The position numbers and the translations under genes are program-made. The notes below the pieces were generated by a model, which saw nothing but the letters and a program-made list of their open reading frames with translations, had not been told where the DNA came from and ran no database searches. 64,000 nucleotides of DNA from Sarcocystis neurona (Eukaryota > Apicomplexa > Conoidasida > Eucoccidiorida > Sarcocystidae). Shown in pieces: positions 26,801 through 41,800 of this stretch (the stretch's first letter is position 1; each line of letters opens with the position of its first letter). Location of the stretch: NCBI GenBank assembly GCA_000727475.1, contig KL647307.1:2163369-2227368 (forward strand). The letters are read 5' to 3'.

Positions 26801-29800
26801 TTGTTGTTTTGCTTACCGACAACGAACGTACGTGTGTAACCGTGCGGCTTTTGTAGAGATCGTTCTGAATACGTGAGTAAACGTAAATTCGTGTATGCAC
26901 GCATGCCGCCGCAAACTGAGAACGCACGTAAGCTTGTACGTCGACGGCTCAAGACCGTAAAATCTCCCGTGATGGAGTATCCTACATCGTCCACCGGCTT
27001 GTGGTTCGCCGCTTATGCGAGGTCCAATCTAGAAGAGGTGGAAAGTAGAAAATGCGATGTACAAAGGCATATTACAGAGCGCATAGCCGTAGTAGGCACG
27101 TGGTATCAACAATAGTTGGTCGCACGCAGGGCTTATGCGTGTTAGGGTGGCGGTGGTGGCTCCCACGCTATCTTTGCAACACAAAACATGCAAGTTTGGG
27201 CACTGCAAGGTCTTGCGAATTGCAAGAAAAGTCCGGGACCACCTGCGGATGTACGTAACCCCTGTAAATCGGCTTAGAAACGCGGTGGGTGTGAGGTCGA
27301 TAACCACTGTGCATGAAAGACGTGCAGAGAACGCGCGCGTGCACGGTGGCAGATGCGTGCGTCCAGGAGGGCGTTGTACCGTGTCCAGCGTTATTAGCTC
27401 GTGCCTCAACACGGGAAGGCGCGTTGTTTGTGTGCTTCACTATTGCGCGTATCGAGCAGCTCCCGACTGCGACAGCGCTTTCTCCAAAAAGTCGGAGGCA
27501 TCGGCATTTGACCACTTAATCTGCTCTTCCGCATGCGCGAACACGCTGCAAGTAAGGACTCCTCTGTTGCTTTGTACAAGCGAACAGCCGCATATATCAG
27601 TTCGAGCAACGCCGACTCATGCCTAGAGATTAGCTTGCGTGTCGCCGTGCACCATTCTGTTTGATCCAAGTGGTGCCAGCTGTTCCGTCAGCCTCACGCA
27701 GCAGCCCTGTTTAGGAAGCCCCCTTCAAGGTGTCAGCTTTTGTGGACTTCGCACAAAAGGTGGCGCGGCCTCAGGGATGGAGCTGTGCACGAGACGAATT
27801 TTATGAATCCGGCACGTGCAGGGGGTGGCAACAATTGCCAGCGGGTGACAAGCGGGCTTAGCACTCACGTATTGCTTCGTTTTTCAGTTCACACACGAAA
27901 CATCTTCACAAACGATGGCTGGCTGTGGGGTTTCTGGTAAACCACCATACCAGTTCTTTCGCGCGTCGGTATCAGAGTGCAAAAACTTTGTACAGGCGCA
28001 TTAGCCCGACACAAAAATGGCCGCGCTTACACTGAGCGACTTAATACGGACCTTACGAGTCTCATACGCTCAGCACACCTGCGCGGCTTCTGCATATGGA
28101 AACATATTCCGCTGCTGACCAGCGTGTGGGATTGAGTGTCCTTCCTCGTTTTCATACTACCGGAAGCAACACCAGCTGGCGACAGCAAACTCGTCGACGT
28201 GTGGCTGTGTTGCGGCTTCACCTCTTCATCCGCTGCTCAGTCAAGGCATTCGCTGCCCCATTTTCGAATTAGGGTGCTGCCGTTCATGACCAGGCTCGCA
28301 CGCCTCACAGTTGTGCCGCTGCTTCTCTTTCATAAGCAGCCGCCCGCCGTCGTGGTATACCGGGGAATAGGTGCGACCCTTCTTGCATGCCTTTTGCAGG
28401 CAACGTGCAAAGGAGTGCGGAGCGAATGGCTGTGCGTGATGCAATACGTTCCAAGTGATTGCATTATTCCAAACGTGGGCAACAGGGTATGCGACTACTG
28501 GAGCGTCATTGGAAGTTACAGCACCCAGCATGGCAGTTGCACGTGTCCTGCAAATAAGATACCGTGCACAGCTGAAGAGGTAGGCGCAACAAAGTGGCAC
28601 TGGGGTAGCCAGGTCCAGCAGACATCTACGCGACTACTACTTATGGCTGATGGGAAGGCCTTGTGGCCGGACGGAACGATACTTCCCGAATATGTTCGCG
28701 ACACGCGGACCGACTGCACAAACTACAGACGCTACGCGGGCATCTTCTGCTACGGTGAGTGAAAAAAGCAACTGCGTGGCCGCAGACAGAAGAGTTGCAT
28801 TCTCAGGTGACGGGTGAAAACTTCAGCCGAGCAGAACCGCTGAGGGGCGGCGCTGATAAAGAGTCTGAAAAGGCTGTCGACGGGGAAGCTTCTGTCTCCG
28901 GATTCACTCCGACCGTTTCTAGAATAGGGTGGGGCATATCGGAATTTGTGCGTATACTTGGCTTAATGTGTAGACACACCTTTCCTTGCTGTTATAAGTG
29001 TGTATGTTTGCGTATATACGTATTTGAGGAATCTTCAGCTGCAATTACCACTGACCTTCCTGAGAGAACACCGCCACCTTCTCGACGACTACATTAGGCA
29101 GAGGCGTCGAGCCTAAAAGCTCACCACGGATAAAAAGAGGCGCTAGGCAATTTACGCTAGGCCAGAACTCTTAGAAGTGATACGGGCAGCTGCATGCCCT
29201 ACAATCAGCGGAGGACTGCAGATGCGGTAGTTGTGAGCCGCAGCGGATCAACGACGCATGCCCGTTACGCAGAGAGCAAAATCGCAGCACGTCTAGTTCA
29301 CAATCCGACTGAACAGGCTACTGAATGCCGACTTGCATCTTGGCGCATATATATACATATACATGTATGTATATGTGTACTTGCATGCATATATATATAT
29401 ATATATGTATATATTGCGGAGCTACGTGTCCAAAGTATGAGGTGCATGGCGCTAAACGACAGGTAGATCGATTGTTTTATTCTGTGATTACTGCACACAA
29501 ACCGGCTACAACAAGTAGAAAGGTGGACCAATGCTTCGATCAATGCAAAGACAAGCGTGGAAGGCGTTTTGTAGGACCGTTTCCATTGTCATCTAGAATG
29601 TTCGCAGAGGCAAGAGAAAGCGACTGGGTGTGAGTGCTGTCAGAGTTGTGCTACGGTGTTGAATAAGATACTTTCGTCTTGCCTGAGTAAAGAAAGTGTT
29701 TTGCGCGCGTGGGCGATCTGATTCAGTCTTGTCACGTGATATTTGATTTGTCCAGCAGTGAGGGTTTTTCTGTTTTTGCAGGATTCGGGCCCCCCTTAGG

Positions 29801-32800
29801 CCATGTTGAACACGGTGAGTGGCTGGTGCTTGCGTCGTTTAGAGGAAGAGTTTCTCAAAAATTCAGTTGGCTACAAGGACATGTGCGCACATACGCAGAG
29901 AACTGAGAGACATGTTTGAACAATGCAAGTAAGCTTCATCGAAGCGAGCGTGTACACACTGTACAGATGTGACCTTCACTGGCTTCCTTTTCCGGGTCAC
30001 TGAAAGTACGGTAATCTTTTTGGAAAGCTCTGTGCGATTTGCCTCCTCATTTGGAATTCGACTACCAGAAACGACGCTGACGTTATGTTAGTGGTATGGC
30101 AGAGAACCGAAGAAGAAGTCACACCCACCCGTTATACCACCGCTACTTTTCACGTCCATACCTTTGTCTATAACGCACGGGTGTAGACAACTGTAACTCT
30201 GTCCTCTGGGCCGACGGTGTGTTCGTCTTTCAGCGCCAGCAGCAACAAACTTATAAAAAAAGCTGATGAGGCTGGACTGGCGCTGTTGCACGTTTAATCT
30301 TTGAACTGTCGCTGCTTCCATCTCAATGCGCGTCAGTCAGGACGGCTGACTGCGAAGCCACAGTGCCACTGGAAGGGAGCACTACGACGCGTGATCAGTG
30401 TAACTATGCGTGCAACTTGGTGAAGAGATCATGCGAACAGGCAGTTGCAGCAAAGCCAGGCCTTCACCGCTCCGTGGCAGAATGTATCGGAAAGAACCTT
30501 GCTACTACGAAATGGCTGCAGGACTGCAATTTACGCTGGAGTAAGACTTTCACGTTGTCCTCTACGGACATCTGGCCCCCTCCAAGAAATTGCGTATTTC
30601 TTGTGCACGCCCGCGTAAGGGTGAAGTCAGTCACTCGCAGGCCCGGTAGTGGACCTGTCATAGAAATCTACTGCTGCTAAACGAAAGACGGCAATTTTTC
30701 TGCGCAAGCAGTGATTATCTCTGGTCACGTACACCGACGTGAGACCCCACGGACGCGTAGTCACGTGACTGCGGGACCAGCATCGCCTTGAGACGCTCCT
30801 GACTGGAGACTTTCCTGCATTGTGCGCGACGTCGGTGGCTCGCAGGTCTGCAGTACTTTTGCGCATCTTCGTACTGTGCTTCTCTTTCAAATTTAAAAAG
30901 CGTGATGCACTGGCTGCGGGTCCGCGCGACACGTACTGGTTGTGGAGCGACACACTTTACTTGTAAAAACCGTAGCGCTGTTCCCGCTCCTCAGCTGGTT
31001 CTGCTTAAGTGCAGCACAGCGTGAGTGTGGCTCTTTAATGTTAGTTGTGCTGTGGTGAATTCGTGCAGAAATGCTGGAACCACCCACAGGTAAGCAACCC
31101 TCATTGCCCAGAGGAGCGAAAGCGAGCATAAGCCTTGTCAAAACCGGTCGTTCAGAACTGCGTGTTGAATACAAGTGAAAACTCGTCCAAGGCCTTCTCG
31201 TGTATTGCTGGGTTGACGAGGTACCCCCCAGACCATCTAGAGCTGGAGCAGACACTCGCATAGGTTTACAAATGCAAGGAAGATCTACGCTCGCCCTAAT
31301 GCATGGTCTTTTTAACTGTAGCTGGCTTGTAAGGCGCGGGGCTCCAGTCTTTTACCTGCCTTGCCGACGTGAAGGGCTGATACTTTCAGACGCCAAGCCA
31401 GAGCTCCTCGCACACGACAGCAGAGTCCCCTTCTGCTTCCTTCAGCGTCGTTTTGGCACTGGGACGCGTTGTTGACAAAAAGGTGTCTCATAAGTATTTT
31501 TGTTTTTGAAGTGCCTTGATGTCGCTTGCAGAGGCAATAGTGGAGATGGGACTCCTGGTTGCCACCGAAACTTGGACGCCAGTGAAATTTCAGCGCAAGA
31601 TGGAGTCACCTGTGGTAGTGCTGAGTAAGCTACACTGCTTGCATCTGCGTGAAGAAGCGAGATGGAACGACTTGCGTAGTGAGACGGTAAAGCGTCGTGT
31701 TTTCCAAATTTAGGAGCGCAGCTGCACGCCCCTGTGACGCGCAGAGCAGTAGAGCGTCTTGCCCTACTGTCTCAACTGGAAGTCGTGCGCATCTCGAACG
31801 GGTAAAACCCCCACCTGCATCGTTCTGCGCAAACATGCATAATACGTCTGACAGCATTTCCCCGTTAAATCGCCTCAATTCAAGTTCTTTTTTGTTTGTG
31901 ACCGTATCTGCCCGTAGCCGAGTGCCCGCGTCTATCGTCACTTTCTCAAGAAGTGCACCTCAGTAGAGCCAACCGGAGCCGTCCTATAGGGAGGACACGT
32001 CACCGACCACCCGGGTACTTAGCACGTGCGACCCGTCCGTATTTCGTGGTAGCCACCGGCGCAACATAAGCAAGAAGCGATCGGCGCTAGCCGAAGCCCA
32101 CAGTTTGACAAAAGTATAGTACGCTTTTCTAGATGAGGCGAAAATGCCTGTCCAGACCAAACGCACTTGCTGCAACTGAAAGAGTACGCGAGCATCTGTA
32201 GGAAACAGTAGCATGGGGAAGTGCGGGGAAAGTAGGAAAAGGAGTCAGAATTGACGTCAGGCTCTCGAAAACGTGTAAACTGCGTGATCTACACAACCTC
32301 ACAGGCATTCTTCTTCGCCACTTTTCTCCCCCTGCGACAACACAGACTCGCAGGGGTAAGCACGTTTCCGATGACTCAGGTTCGAAGCCTAAACAAGGCA
32401 TGTAGATCCGGAAATGTGAGTTCGCCCGTAGCTGACGCCGCTTCGTTTAGATGCACGCGCGTTGGAAAAGTGTCCCCGCCTGCAGCACTAATTGATTCCG
32501 CGTACAATATGGAGGCCCACCATGTGTGCAATAAACGGATATTTGTCTTGTAGAATACTTCTCCGCATACATCTGTCGCAGACAATGTCTAACTAGCCAA
32601 ATGTCGGCTCTTCCGTGTGCTACGGAGGTGGATTGCCTTCGTTACGTATAAATAACTGAAGGGTTCAGAAACAGCGATGCACAGCGCAGGTGTCACTCGT
32701 GTAGTAGCCGACTAAATTCCAGTCAAAATGCCAAACGAACGCGTTTGTCCTTTGATATACATATCTTTGACATTTGTATACGTCTAAACCGCCAGCTGGC

Positions 32801-35800
32801 TTGGTTTAGCGGCGCATCCCGTGATGGCCAGACTACCTAGTAATGCTGTGCCGGGTGCGGTATTTCCTCACAGGTGTTCCTCGTGCGTCCCCAAACCTCG
32901 GATCCGCACAAGTTCGGAAAGTACAGGAAGATGGATTTGAGGTCCGGTATAAGACTGGCTTCTGCGGAGAGGGTAAGAGGCGCGTGCGGTTCAGGTCGAG
33001 CACGAGACGCATCATTATTTGGCGCAGCAGCATCATATTCTGCGCAGGATGAAAAGGCGTTCCGTTTTCCGTAATGCCACCAGCCACTATCAAGGCAGGA
33101 CACGGCACCTTTTTCTCTTTAGCAAGCCTTATGCGCGTGCTTTTTCCAGTGTTGGCCGCAGGGCGTTGGAGTCGGTGCTGTACATCACAGTGTATATTTG
33201 TATACATGCCAGATAACACTGTGTAAGCCCACACCGGTACAGTGTCCACGTACACATCCTCGGTTCGCAAAGTATGGTCAAAGTTACCGGTGAGTACTCA
33301 AGGGTTCTGGTAACTGCTCGGCCTTTGATGTACTTTCTTACGTAATGTACGCTTAGAGGTAGAGCAGCACAGTGGCTGCCTACCGGAGTGCAGAGCACTG
33401 AAAGATGAAATGCCACTGCGTTACAGGTAGCGCCCCCTGCAATGGGCATACGCTGCACTATACCTAAAAATGTGGGAGCTTTGCCCACTGCCGGGCATCC
33501 TCTATCTTGGTGAGACACAGTACCACGTTGCCTTGGCACCGCTGGACTATCTGCATGCGTGCGCCGTCATTGTTTTCTTTACTAGCGTTAGAACAGTTGG
33601 ACCCCTGCAACCTTAGTCTGGCAGCTGGACGCTACAATCCCTCATCATATCACTGTGATTGATTTTCCTCCGTATTCTGGCTGTCAGCAGTTAAAGAAGA
33701 ACGGTGCACACTATTCTCAACCAACAACAGTAGCCAGTCTTCCCGATGCGAAACGTTGAGAGTACTACATTGAAACGCAATAGGCACGTTTGTGCATTTT
33801 CCTTATGACCCTGCACATCAGGTTTACTATGCTTACACCACGTTGATGTCGCACCTCTCGGTGGGTGCCCCGTGTCTCCGTCTGCACTCAAATGCGTACA
33901 TGACGTTGCAGTTGCGATGATTCAGAAGTCCTGACTTTTTTCCAAGGTCCATGCAGGCATGCCATTTGACTGGGATTTATTACGGTTTTAGGCGCTGGGA
34001 CTTCTGCATAGAAGCAGCAGGCGCTGCGCATTGTCTCTACTTATCAAGTCACCTGTAGGTGGCTCCCTCTTACAAATTACGTGAAGCGGGCTGCTGAAAT
34101 CTGAATACCTTGAAAAGCTGTCATTTGTGTATGTGTCAGACTATGTGCTTCCCTATACCACCACGGGCTGGATGGCGGTGGCAACAAATAGATACTCAAT
34201 GAATCCATCTGTGGCTGTCCGAGTTGATCGGGTAGGAGTCCTTGGAAATCACCCAGTAACCCTGAACTACATCATTTCAGTGAAGGCTCCTGAGGTAAGT
34301 CACAGACAGCCGCCGCAGCGATAGGTGACACAACTACTTCTGTAGCTATCTATATTGATTGTTGAAGCACAGGACCACTGTTTTGAACGGCATGCGTCGT
34401 TCGGCGCCATATACTGGGGTCAAGGGAACGAATTGCACAGTGCAGCAGCTGGCGACGTTAGCTTCTTTCGTCAAAATCTGTCGTACACGTCTCTGCGTGC
34501 GCGACTGCGGCGTTGTGACAAGCCCGTACTCTTAGTGCAGATTCAAGAGACGCTCTACGACGTAGACGGGGAGGAGACGTTACCTATTGCCGTAGTCGAG
34601 AGGATTTCGCAAACGCAAGCTAGCGTCCGAATTGCTAGCCTCCATCCGCTGCCGCCGGAGACTATATCCACCGTCGGCTACGTGTTGATTGACCACAATG
34701 AGATCTGCGCCAGCGCGCTGGGCTGTTCGCTTTCCCGTTTTAAAGTTGAGGTAGGCAGCATCGTCCTCGCCTTACAGGCAGTGTACGGAAACAATCAGGA
34801 GTGGGACGACAGCCGTGCCTGCTGCTGACGCTTTGTGGCTTCCGGTGTCGCGAGGATTGCATAGACACGACAGTGCGTCTAGTCAAAAGTAAAACTACCA
34901 CCCAAACATTAGAACAAAGAGGAAATTTTCTCTGGTCGAGCGCTTCCCCTGGTGGTTCGGTCAGATGAATCAAACGCCAACGAGCGGAAGACCTCGTAGG
35001 CTTTCTTATTTGACCCCTTTCGTGTGGGCACCCTCGCAGGTGCCAGAGTGCTAGTTTTTGCGTCCAACAGGCCGAACCACATCGGTCCTTTTGAGATGAA
35101 CATGTCAAGTTGTCCCGTCCTTCGTTTTCTTTTTTTTCTGTGCGCACTGGCTGTTCTCTGAGCTCTCGTCACTACTTGTTCGCCGGTTCTTCAAAGAAAT
35201 GCGTTTCCTGCCCAAGGAACGTCGGCCAATCTGTTCCTTCGCTTGCGTACAGACTGCCGTCGTGCACGCACAACACGGAAGCAATACACTACTGTTTCCA
35301 GCATCAACGGATGGTACGCAACCTATGGTATTCGCAAGCGCTCGTCAAAGCGGTTTTTTCCCAATATACCATCTTATGCAAACGAAGCTGTCCGACAAAA
35401 TCGCCGCAGAACGCTCCGCACGTGCGAGCCGGCGGGTTGGCGCTGTGCACGCAGAGGTCCAGCGGCAGGCATTGACAAAGCCGCAGGCTCTGCTGCAAGC
35501 GGAGCAGCACACCTTGGCCGGCATAGCACCCTCCGCTCAGCGTTTACCTGCAGCTGCGCCGGAAGGCGGCCAGCAAACTTGGAAGCTGCAGCACACTGCT
35601 ATTGCCGCCGTTGGTCGAGCACCCTCGCTCGAAACGCCGCCGACAGCACCCTCTGATGGACACCACCGGCAGGAGAATGTCACAGGATTACTGCAAAGCG
35701 CCAGCAAATGGGAAAGTCTGCGTAGAATTGTACTGCCAGACAGCGTATCCGACTCACAGCAAACGACTGAGCGGAGAGAACGCAATCAACGATCTCCAGA

Positions 35801-38800
35801 AAGTGGACGCAGCGCACGCCGAGGAGGCGGAGGCGGACTGCAACCGTCAGAGGCGCCCGACGAAGGGGATATAATGTGGTCGTTTGTGGTGGATACTGTG
35901 CGGGATAATCGCTGCCGATCCGACTCCGTTTTACGAGCATTCGGCTTTCCCTCTTGGAAGCAACCACTGGTGGCCATATTGTACGTCAAAGCGGGTAGGG
36001 GCGCACACTTCTCTGCAATGTTGTGTTCAATGGAGTGATCTTCCGTTCGTAGTGAAGCAGCCGCGGGAACAGACCAGTTGAAACATTTTCAGATTTTGAG
36101 AGAAGGCTGAAGCAACCTGTGTGAACAACGCAAACGGAGCAGATCCCCACGAATACGGAATGCAGAGAAGCAGATTAATCTCAGACGACGTAAGCAAGCT
36201 CAGTACACCGGCACAACACGTGCCCGCAGCACGCGAGCGGTCGGTCAGGACTAAAGGAAACCTGCCAGCAGAGCACGGGGAAGGTCGGCAGAAGGTGCGG
36301 TGGGCGCGCTGAAAAGCAACACACGTGCGCAGCTGTAGAGAAAGGGGACGGGATGGTACCCCTACTACCATTGTCTTCCACGTATTGTTCAGCACTCGAA
36401 TGGGAAGAACAAAAGTCCAGGTGCCTTGTAGGACTGCACTTCCACTGCTTGCCGTAGTTGAGGCAGCTAACGGAACAGCCGAATTCCACCTACATAGCAG
36501 CCAAGAAGAACGGAAGAAGGCGCCTGAAAGGCCCTGCTGCGTTCGACCATGACGGTAGGGGACGATTGAAAGCTTCATTCGATCCAGCTAGGCGGCACTG
36601 CTGCCAATAGGATAACTACGCGTTTTGGCGCAGCTTTCAGTTTTGGGAGCAGCGCATTTATTTGTTGAGGAGGGGGGGGCTGCGGAAAACGAGGGCACTC
36701 GGCGCTCAAAGAACTACCACACCCTTCACGTAGCTGTTGCGCCGCTAAACCTGACAAAGACCGTCAACCTTTGCAAAACGGCATCCTTGGTCCACTTATT
36801 TTCAAGCAAGAAGACCTTCGACGAGTTCTCATCTGGCGTCTTGTGCGTCCCGTTATCTGCACACATACTAGCACGTACTTACTTGTCGACAGACGTAGTG
36901 GACACAGTTGTATATGCGTGTAGGATTGCATGTACATTCGTCTGCATTACTTGGGTCGTTTCTTTTGTGATAGGTTGGTACACACGTGTTTCAAGCTGAT
37001 TGTTCATGTGTCCATACTACGTGCCCAGGCGCGAAGTTGTATGTTCGCGCGTAGAGCATGTCCCACAGTCCTGCCCCACAGCCAGTGACGTCCGCGCGCC
37101 GTAAACAAAGAGCCGCACATTGTCTTGTGCGGATCTTACGCAGGTCGTCCGACCACGTCATCGGAAAAGAAAACCAGTAAGGGCAACGAGGCAGCGCCTG
37201 ATGAGTGTACACTCAGAGATCCCCAGTAAGGGCAATGAGGCAGCGCGTGATGAATGTACACGCAGATGTTCGCTGTGTCGGCCGTGATTTCGGTCTTTAT
37301 CATACTTATTTGTAGCTGTAGCTACCGCGTTTCTGCAGACTCCTTTCCCCACGCGTGAAGTCACACGTACTTCTGGAGCAATAGCTCACAAATGCTGAGC
37401 TGCCAGCGTGTAACAAAACGAGCTGCTCTCTCTGTCTCCTTCTTTATATACGCCTAAATCGTATATGTGTGTAACGAGTAAAAGATGTTCAAAGTGGGGG
37501 CTTGGTGAGAAGGTGTTTGAAAAAGTGTGTAGGACCGTTTTTTCTCCTAGACCTGAGACATCCTCATAGAGAACCCATTGCTGGCGCACTCTGGCCTATA
37601 AGACAATAGAATTTTAAAAAATAAGCGGCCCGTCCGAGCATAGCGAATGACTTGTCCCCAGCATCCATTTGAAATACGCATTGCCCTCTTATGCTGTGTG
37701 CGCCAGTGTTCTCGTCTACAGGCAAAACAATGTGCAAACTGCAAAGGGCCAGTTAGACTCTTCTGGATCTCGCAAAAGCAAAGTCAACATAAACGTTTTG
37801 TTCGTGTGTATTCGGCGTCTGCACAGGTTACTTACCGGACTGTGTAAACGCCTCCACCAAGGATTCCACTGTAAGGAACCCACTGATGGAAAATGGGTGT
37901 AACGCATGATTACGTAACGAGATCTTCAGTGACCCCGAGCCCTGATCTCGATGAGGCCTTAAGCAGACGCACTCGCATGTGTCTACAATATGTAATAGTT
38001 GCCCAGCGGTTCTGTGCTCATTTCGTACACTCAACAGAGTGGTACTGCCAGTAGCCGTTGCGCTGTTGGGGCTGCGCGCCACTGAGGTGTGTCATCCAGC
38101 AAAAGCGCTGGCTGCCCTTCTGTGTAGGCTGCTCTTTTCTGGCGTAACTGGCAGCAGAGAAGAGAGCGTGAACAGTTGTCTATGTCTAACGTTTCTCTTG
38201 CACTACAATTGTGAAACTAGGTAGGGGAACCGGACAAGCAGTACTGCGTAAACGAATGCCAACAAGCAGCTCAGGCGTGCACGGACGAGGAAGACGGCGT
38301 GTGGAGCTGCGTAGTTCGGACGCTGTCAGATGACGTAAAAAGGAGCTGTCGCATCAACTACAGTAAGCTCCCGTACACACATCCTTATTGTGGTGAACGT
38401 CTCATGTTCTCACATTTTTCTGGCACACTTCTTCGAAAGTAGAGTGACACGACTTGAAGGAGGTCCTTCGCAAAGAATGTACAGTCTTGCAGAACTGTTA
38501 CACAGCGTGCGACATGCCAGACTTGCTGCACTGCTGTGGAGTTCCCAAAACAAATGCCCCCTTATTTTTTAACGTCGACCTGGGTGCTCTCAAGACAGTA
38601 CTTGGCGTATTTCTGTCGAAAGTCGACGGCTGTGTACAAGCAGCGTTACGTGATCAACAGTTTGCGTCCACCATTTACGGTCTGTTAGTCTGGGAAGTAG
38701 AGCGGTACAGAAGCACAGCAGCTGAGCTTCTGTGCGGTTAGCGCCCGCAAGGCACGTCGAAAGCCCCGTGCGTAGAGCCACACATACAATAAGGTTTATA

Positions 38801-41800
38801 ACAATTCGTGCGGAGGTCGCTCTATTTTGGTGTCTTCGTCCAGTATACCTACTCGAAGAATGCCAAAAACCATATCTAAACGACTTTTTAAAAGCAGAGC
38901 TTTGTCTTCTTTCTGCTTGTCGCTCTGGGGAACTGTTCACTATCCAACGTCGCCGTGGTGTCGACCTCGCCAAAAGGAGCCATAACAGAGCCGACATATG
39001 TCCCACCAGTCGACCCGCCCGTAGACCGTGAGCTGCCTCCCTACCGTGTTGCACACATTGATTAAGCAGTAAAGTAGGCCGCCCGCGCTGCCAAAGCATT
39101 CAAGCAGCAGGTATGAAATAGCCCAAGCTCTCAGAGGACAGTAGACTGCGCTCTTTACCACCTCCCGCCGGCACAGGTATTGCGTTTCTGTAGTTACAGG
39201 TTAAATATCGAGTGAACACGCAGCTTTTCATTGACTATATTGATAGTCAGCGGGAAGCCACGACGGTTAATGTTGAACCGAGGAAGGCAGTGGAGCAACC
39301 AGTCTATTCAGAACTTCTTACTGCTCAAGTAGCCGTGCGTGGAGTTGAGAGTAGTAACTGTGCAGTTGCCTTCACATTGACCATTCAATCTCTGGAAGAA
39401 CGACCAGAGCGGGCCGGTTGCAGCTGATGGAACAGTGCCTACTGTTGTGCTGTTTTTGTTCCTTTTCACAGAATTTGGAAACTGCAGGATAGTTGATATG
39501 GGAGCATTGAAAGATCAGTCCGAGCGGGGCTGGGATACGTCAGCCCACTCGTGCAAGTGTCCGACAGGACTGACTGCTTGTTCAGTCCCGCAGGTGATGT
39601 ACGACTGGAATGTGTGGGTACGGAGTCTTTCGCAGTGGGGTAAGATCGAACGAAGACAATCAGAGGCGGAGAAAAAGAGCGACGTTTACATCAGGCAAGC
39701 ACTGCAGAGCACACTGTCTTGAACGGGCCTTTGACAGTCGGGCAGGAAACAGAACCTACTGAAGCCGTGCGCCATCGCTGCGTCCTTTGGGAACATTCAA
39801 AACTAGCCAACTAGCGTGCGACTTGTTTTGCTGCTCAGTTCTGCGTAGACGGCCTCTTCGGTTCCTAGTGAATGTCACCAGCCTCACGGTGGACACTGGT
39901 ACACGCTGGACCAGCCACGTGCGCAGGCACATATATCTCTAGTTAGGGTATATATATATATTTATAGCCTGGCGACGGTAGCCCGAAAAACATCAGTTCG
40001 GGCGTTCTATTCGAGCCACTTTGTGCTCGACACTACACGGAAGTCATTTCGTGCGTGGCAAGTAAACGCCAAACAGCAGGCGCCGTTCCGGCGGATACCT
40101 GACCGAGTGCCTACGCTAGATAAACGCTTTCTTGCGCACGTTGGTGACCCGCTACCAACGCAGACGACGCCTCGCTGTCCGCCATGCAATCCAACTATAT
40201 ACCTAAAATGCCTTGATTGATCCGCTCTGTGCACAGGAAAGCTTTGCACCACTGACACCACCGTGGTGAAACCAGTGGCAAGCCGTTTCAGGATCCCCAG
40301 CGCTTCGCTCTGCAGTAGCGCGCTACGTGGACGGAGTGCCCTAAGATGGGAGGAACTGCCCCTGCCACCGTACTCAGCAGACGACATCGTTTTAGCAGGC
40401 GAAACGATCCGCAGTGGGGCCTTCCAATGCAAATATGATATCCGCTACGTCTTCTGTCAAGGCAAGCTCGCGCGGGGAGTGCTGAATCTTTCCTTCGTGC
40501 AAGTGTGTTGGTTCAGTAAGGGAAGGCAGAGTTTTGCAACGTATGGACCACAACCACGTCAGATACGAGCAAGAACGCCGATTGCAGGTAGTGTACGCAG
40601 ACGATCCTCGTTAAAAGTAGATAAGCAGATTCATGCGTCATGCGTGCCATCTATGCTCTGCTTGATGGTATTGAGTTCGCTTTATTGTAACATGCCTTTA
40701 CTGCTGCGGCAGAGGCGTCGGGCTATCGTGCCAACACCACCACCACTACGCCTGCGCCCTGGACGTGGCCGCCAGATCAGGACTGCATTCCCGGAGAGTG
40801 GGGCAGCTGGGGGCCGTGCTCTACGTTGTGTGTCGAGGAAAGGTATGCGGGAGTACGCTGCCGCCTGCTCTCCTGCTAATGCGTGGAAGGACCAGGGTGA
40901 CGTCTTTCCGCCATATCACACCGTTGCGAAACGAGACGCACTTGTGGCCTCCTCACTCAAAAGGCTGCCTCTCAGTAAGCGTCGTCTTTCTTTCCACAGA
41001 TGCGTTAACTGGGTAACACAGGTTTATTGTGTTCACGCGTCTGCTTCTAAACTGCCTTGAGCTTTTCAGCGGGACCGGTGAGCCCGTGAAGAAGCGCAGG
41101 AGACATGTCCTTCTTGAACAGCGCGGAGCAGGGAAGCGGTGCGTACTGGAGATGCACACCAACTGCAAGGTCCCGTGGGACATCGAGTATTGTGAGCGCA
41201 CTTGCTGGATGGCGGAATGGGGCGCCTGGAGCGACTGCATTAAAACAACGTTATCGGTCAACCACAGACCGGAGCTCGCTCGCGTGCGGCTAAGACACAT
41301 TTTCTATTCGGGGGGCCAGGCATGCGTGAACCAAAAGACAACAGAAATGGATGCTGCGTCTTGCTACGGTACATCGTGTATCACAAAAACGAACAGAGAA
41401 ATTCAGCGGACGCGTGCTCCGGCGACCGAAACTACGCACGTTTGGCGTAACACACGTCTGCACGGCCTCAAACATGAGTGGGTTTAGGTGTATAAGGTAG
41501 AAAAATAAGGTGTAGAATATACGATCGCAACGCACGTCATAGGGAACAATTTCAGAGGGATGCGAGTCGAACGACACCTTCCACACATACCTCTGCGTCC
41601 AGACTCGCTCGTAGTGACAACCCAGGAGAGGCACACCTGGGCCTTTCTTTATTTCAGACGTGATCCCTGTACGTACGTAAACGCGGTCTGCAACAATGGG
41701 AAAACCATAGCGCCGTTCGGTAGAGACGCACACGCTGGTGTTAAGCTAAATCTCAAGCTTTCGATGCTACCAGGTCCGTCGACTGCAGCAGCGTACAGGG

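Noticed and set aside
29194..29466. Frame across the AT microsatellite encoding IYIYIY runs
   Set aside because: Low-complexity translation of a simple repeat.
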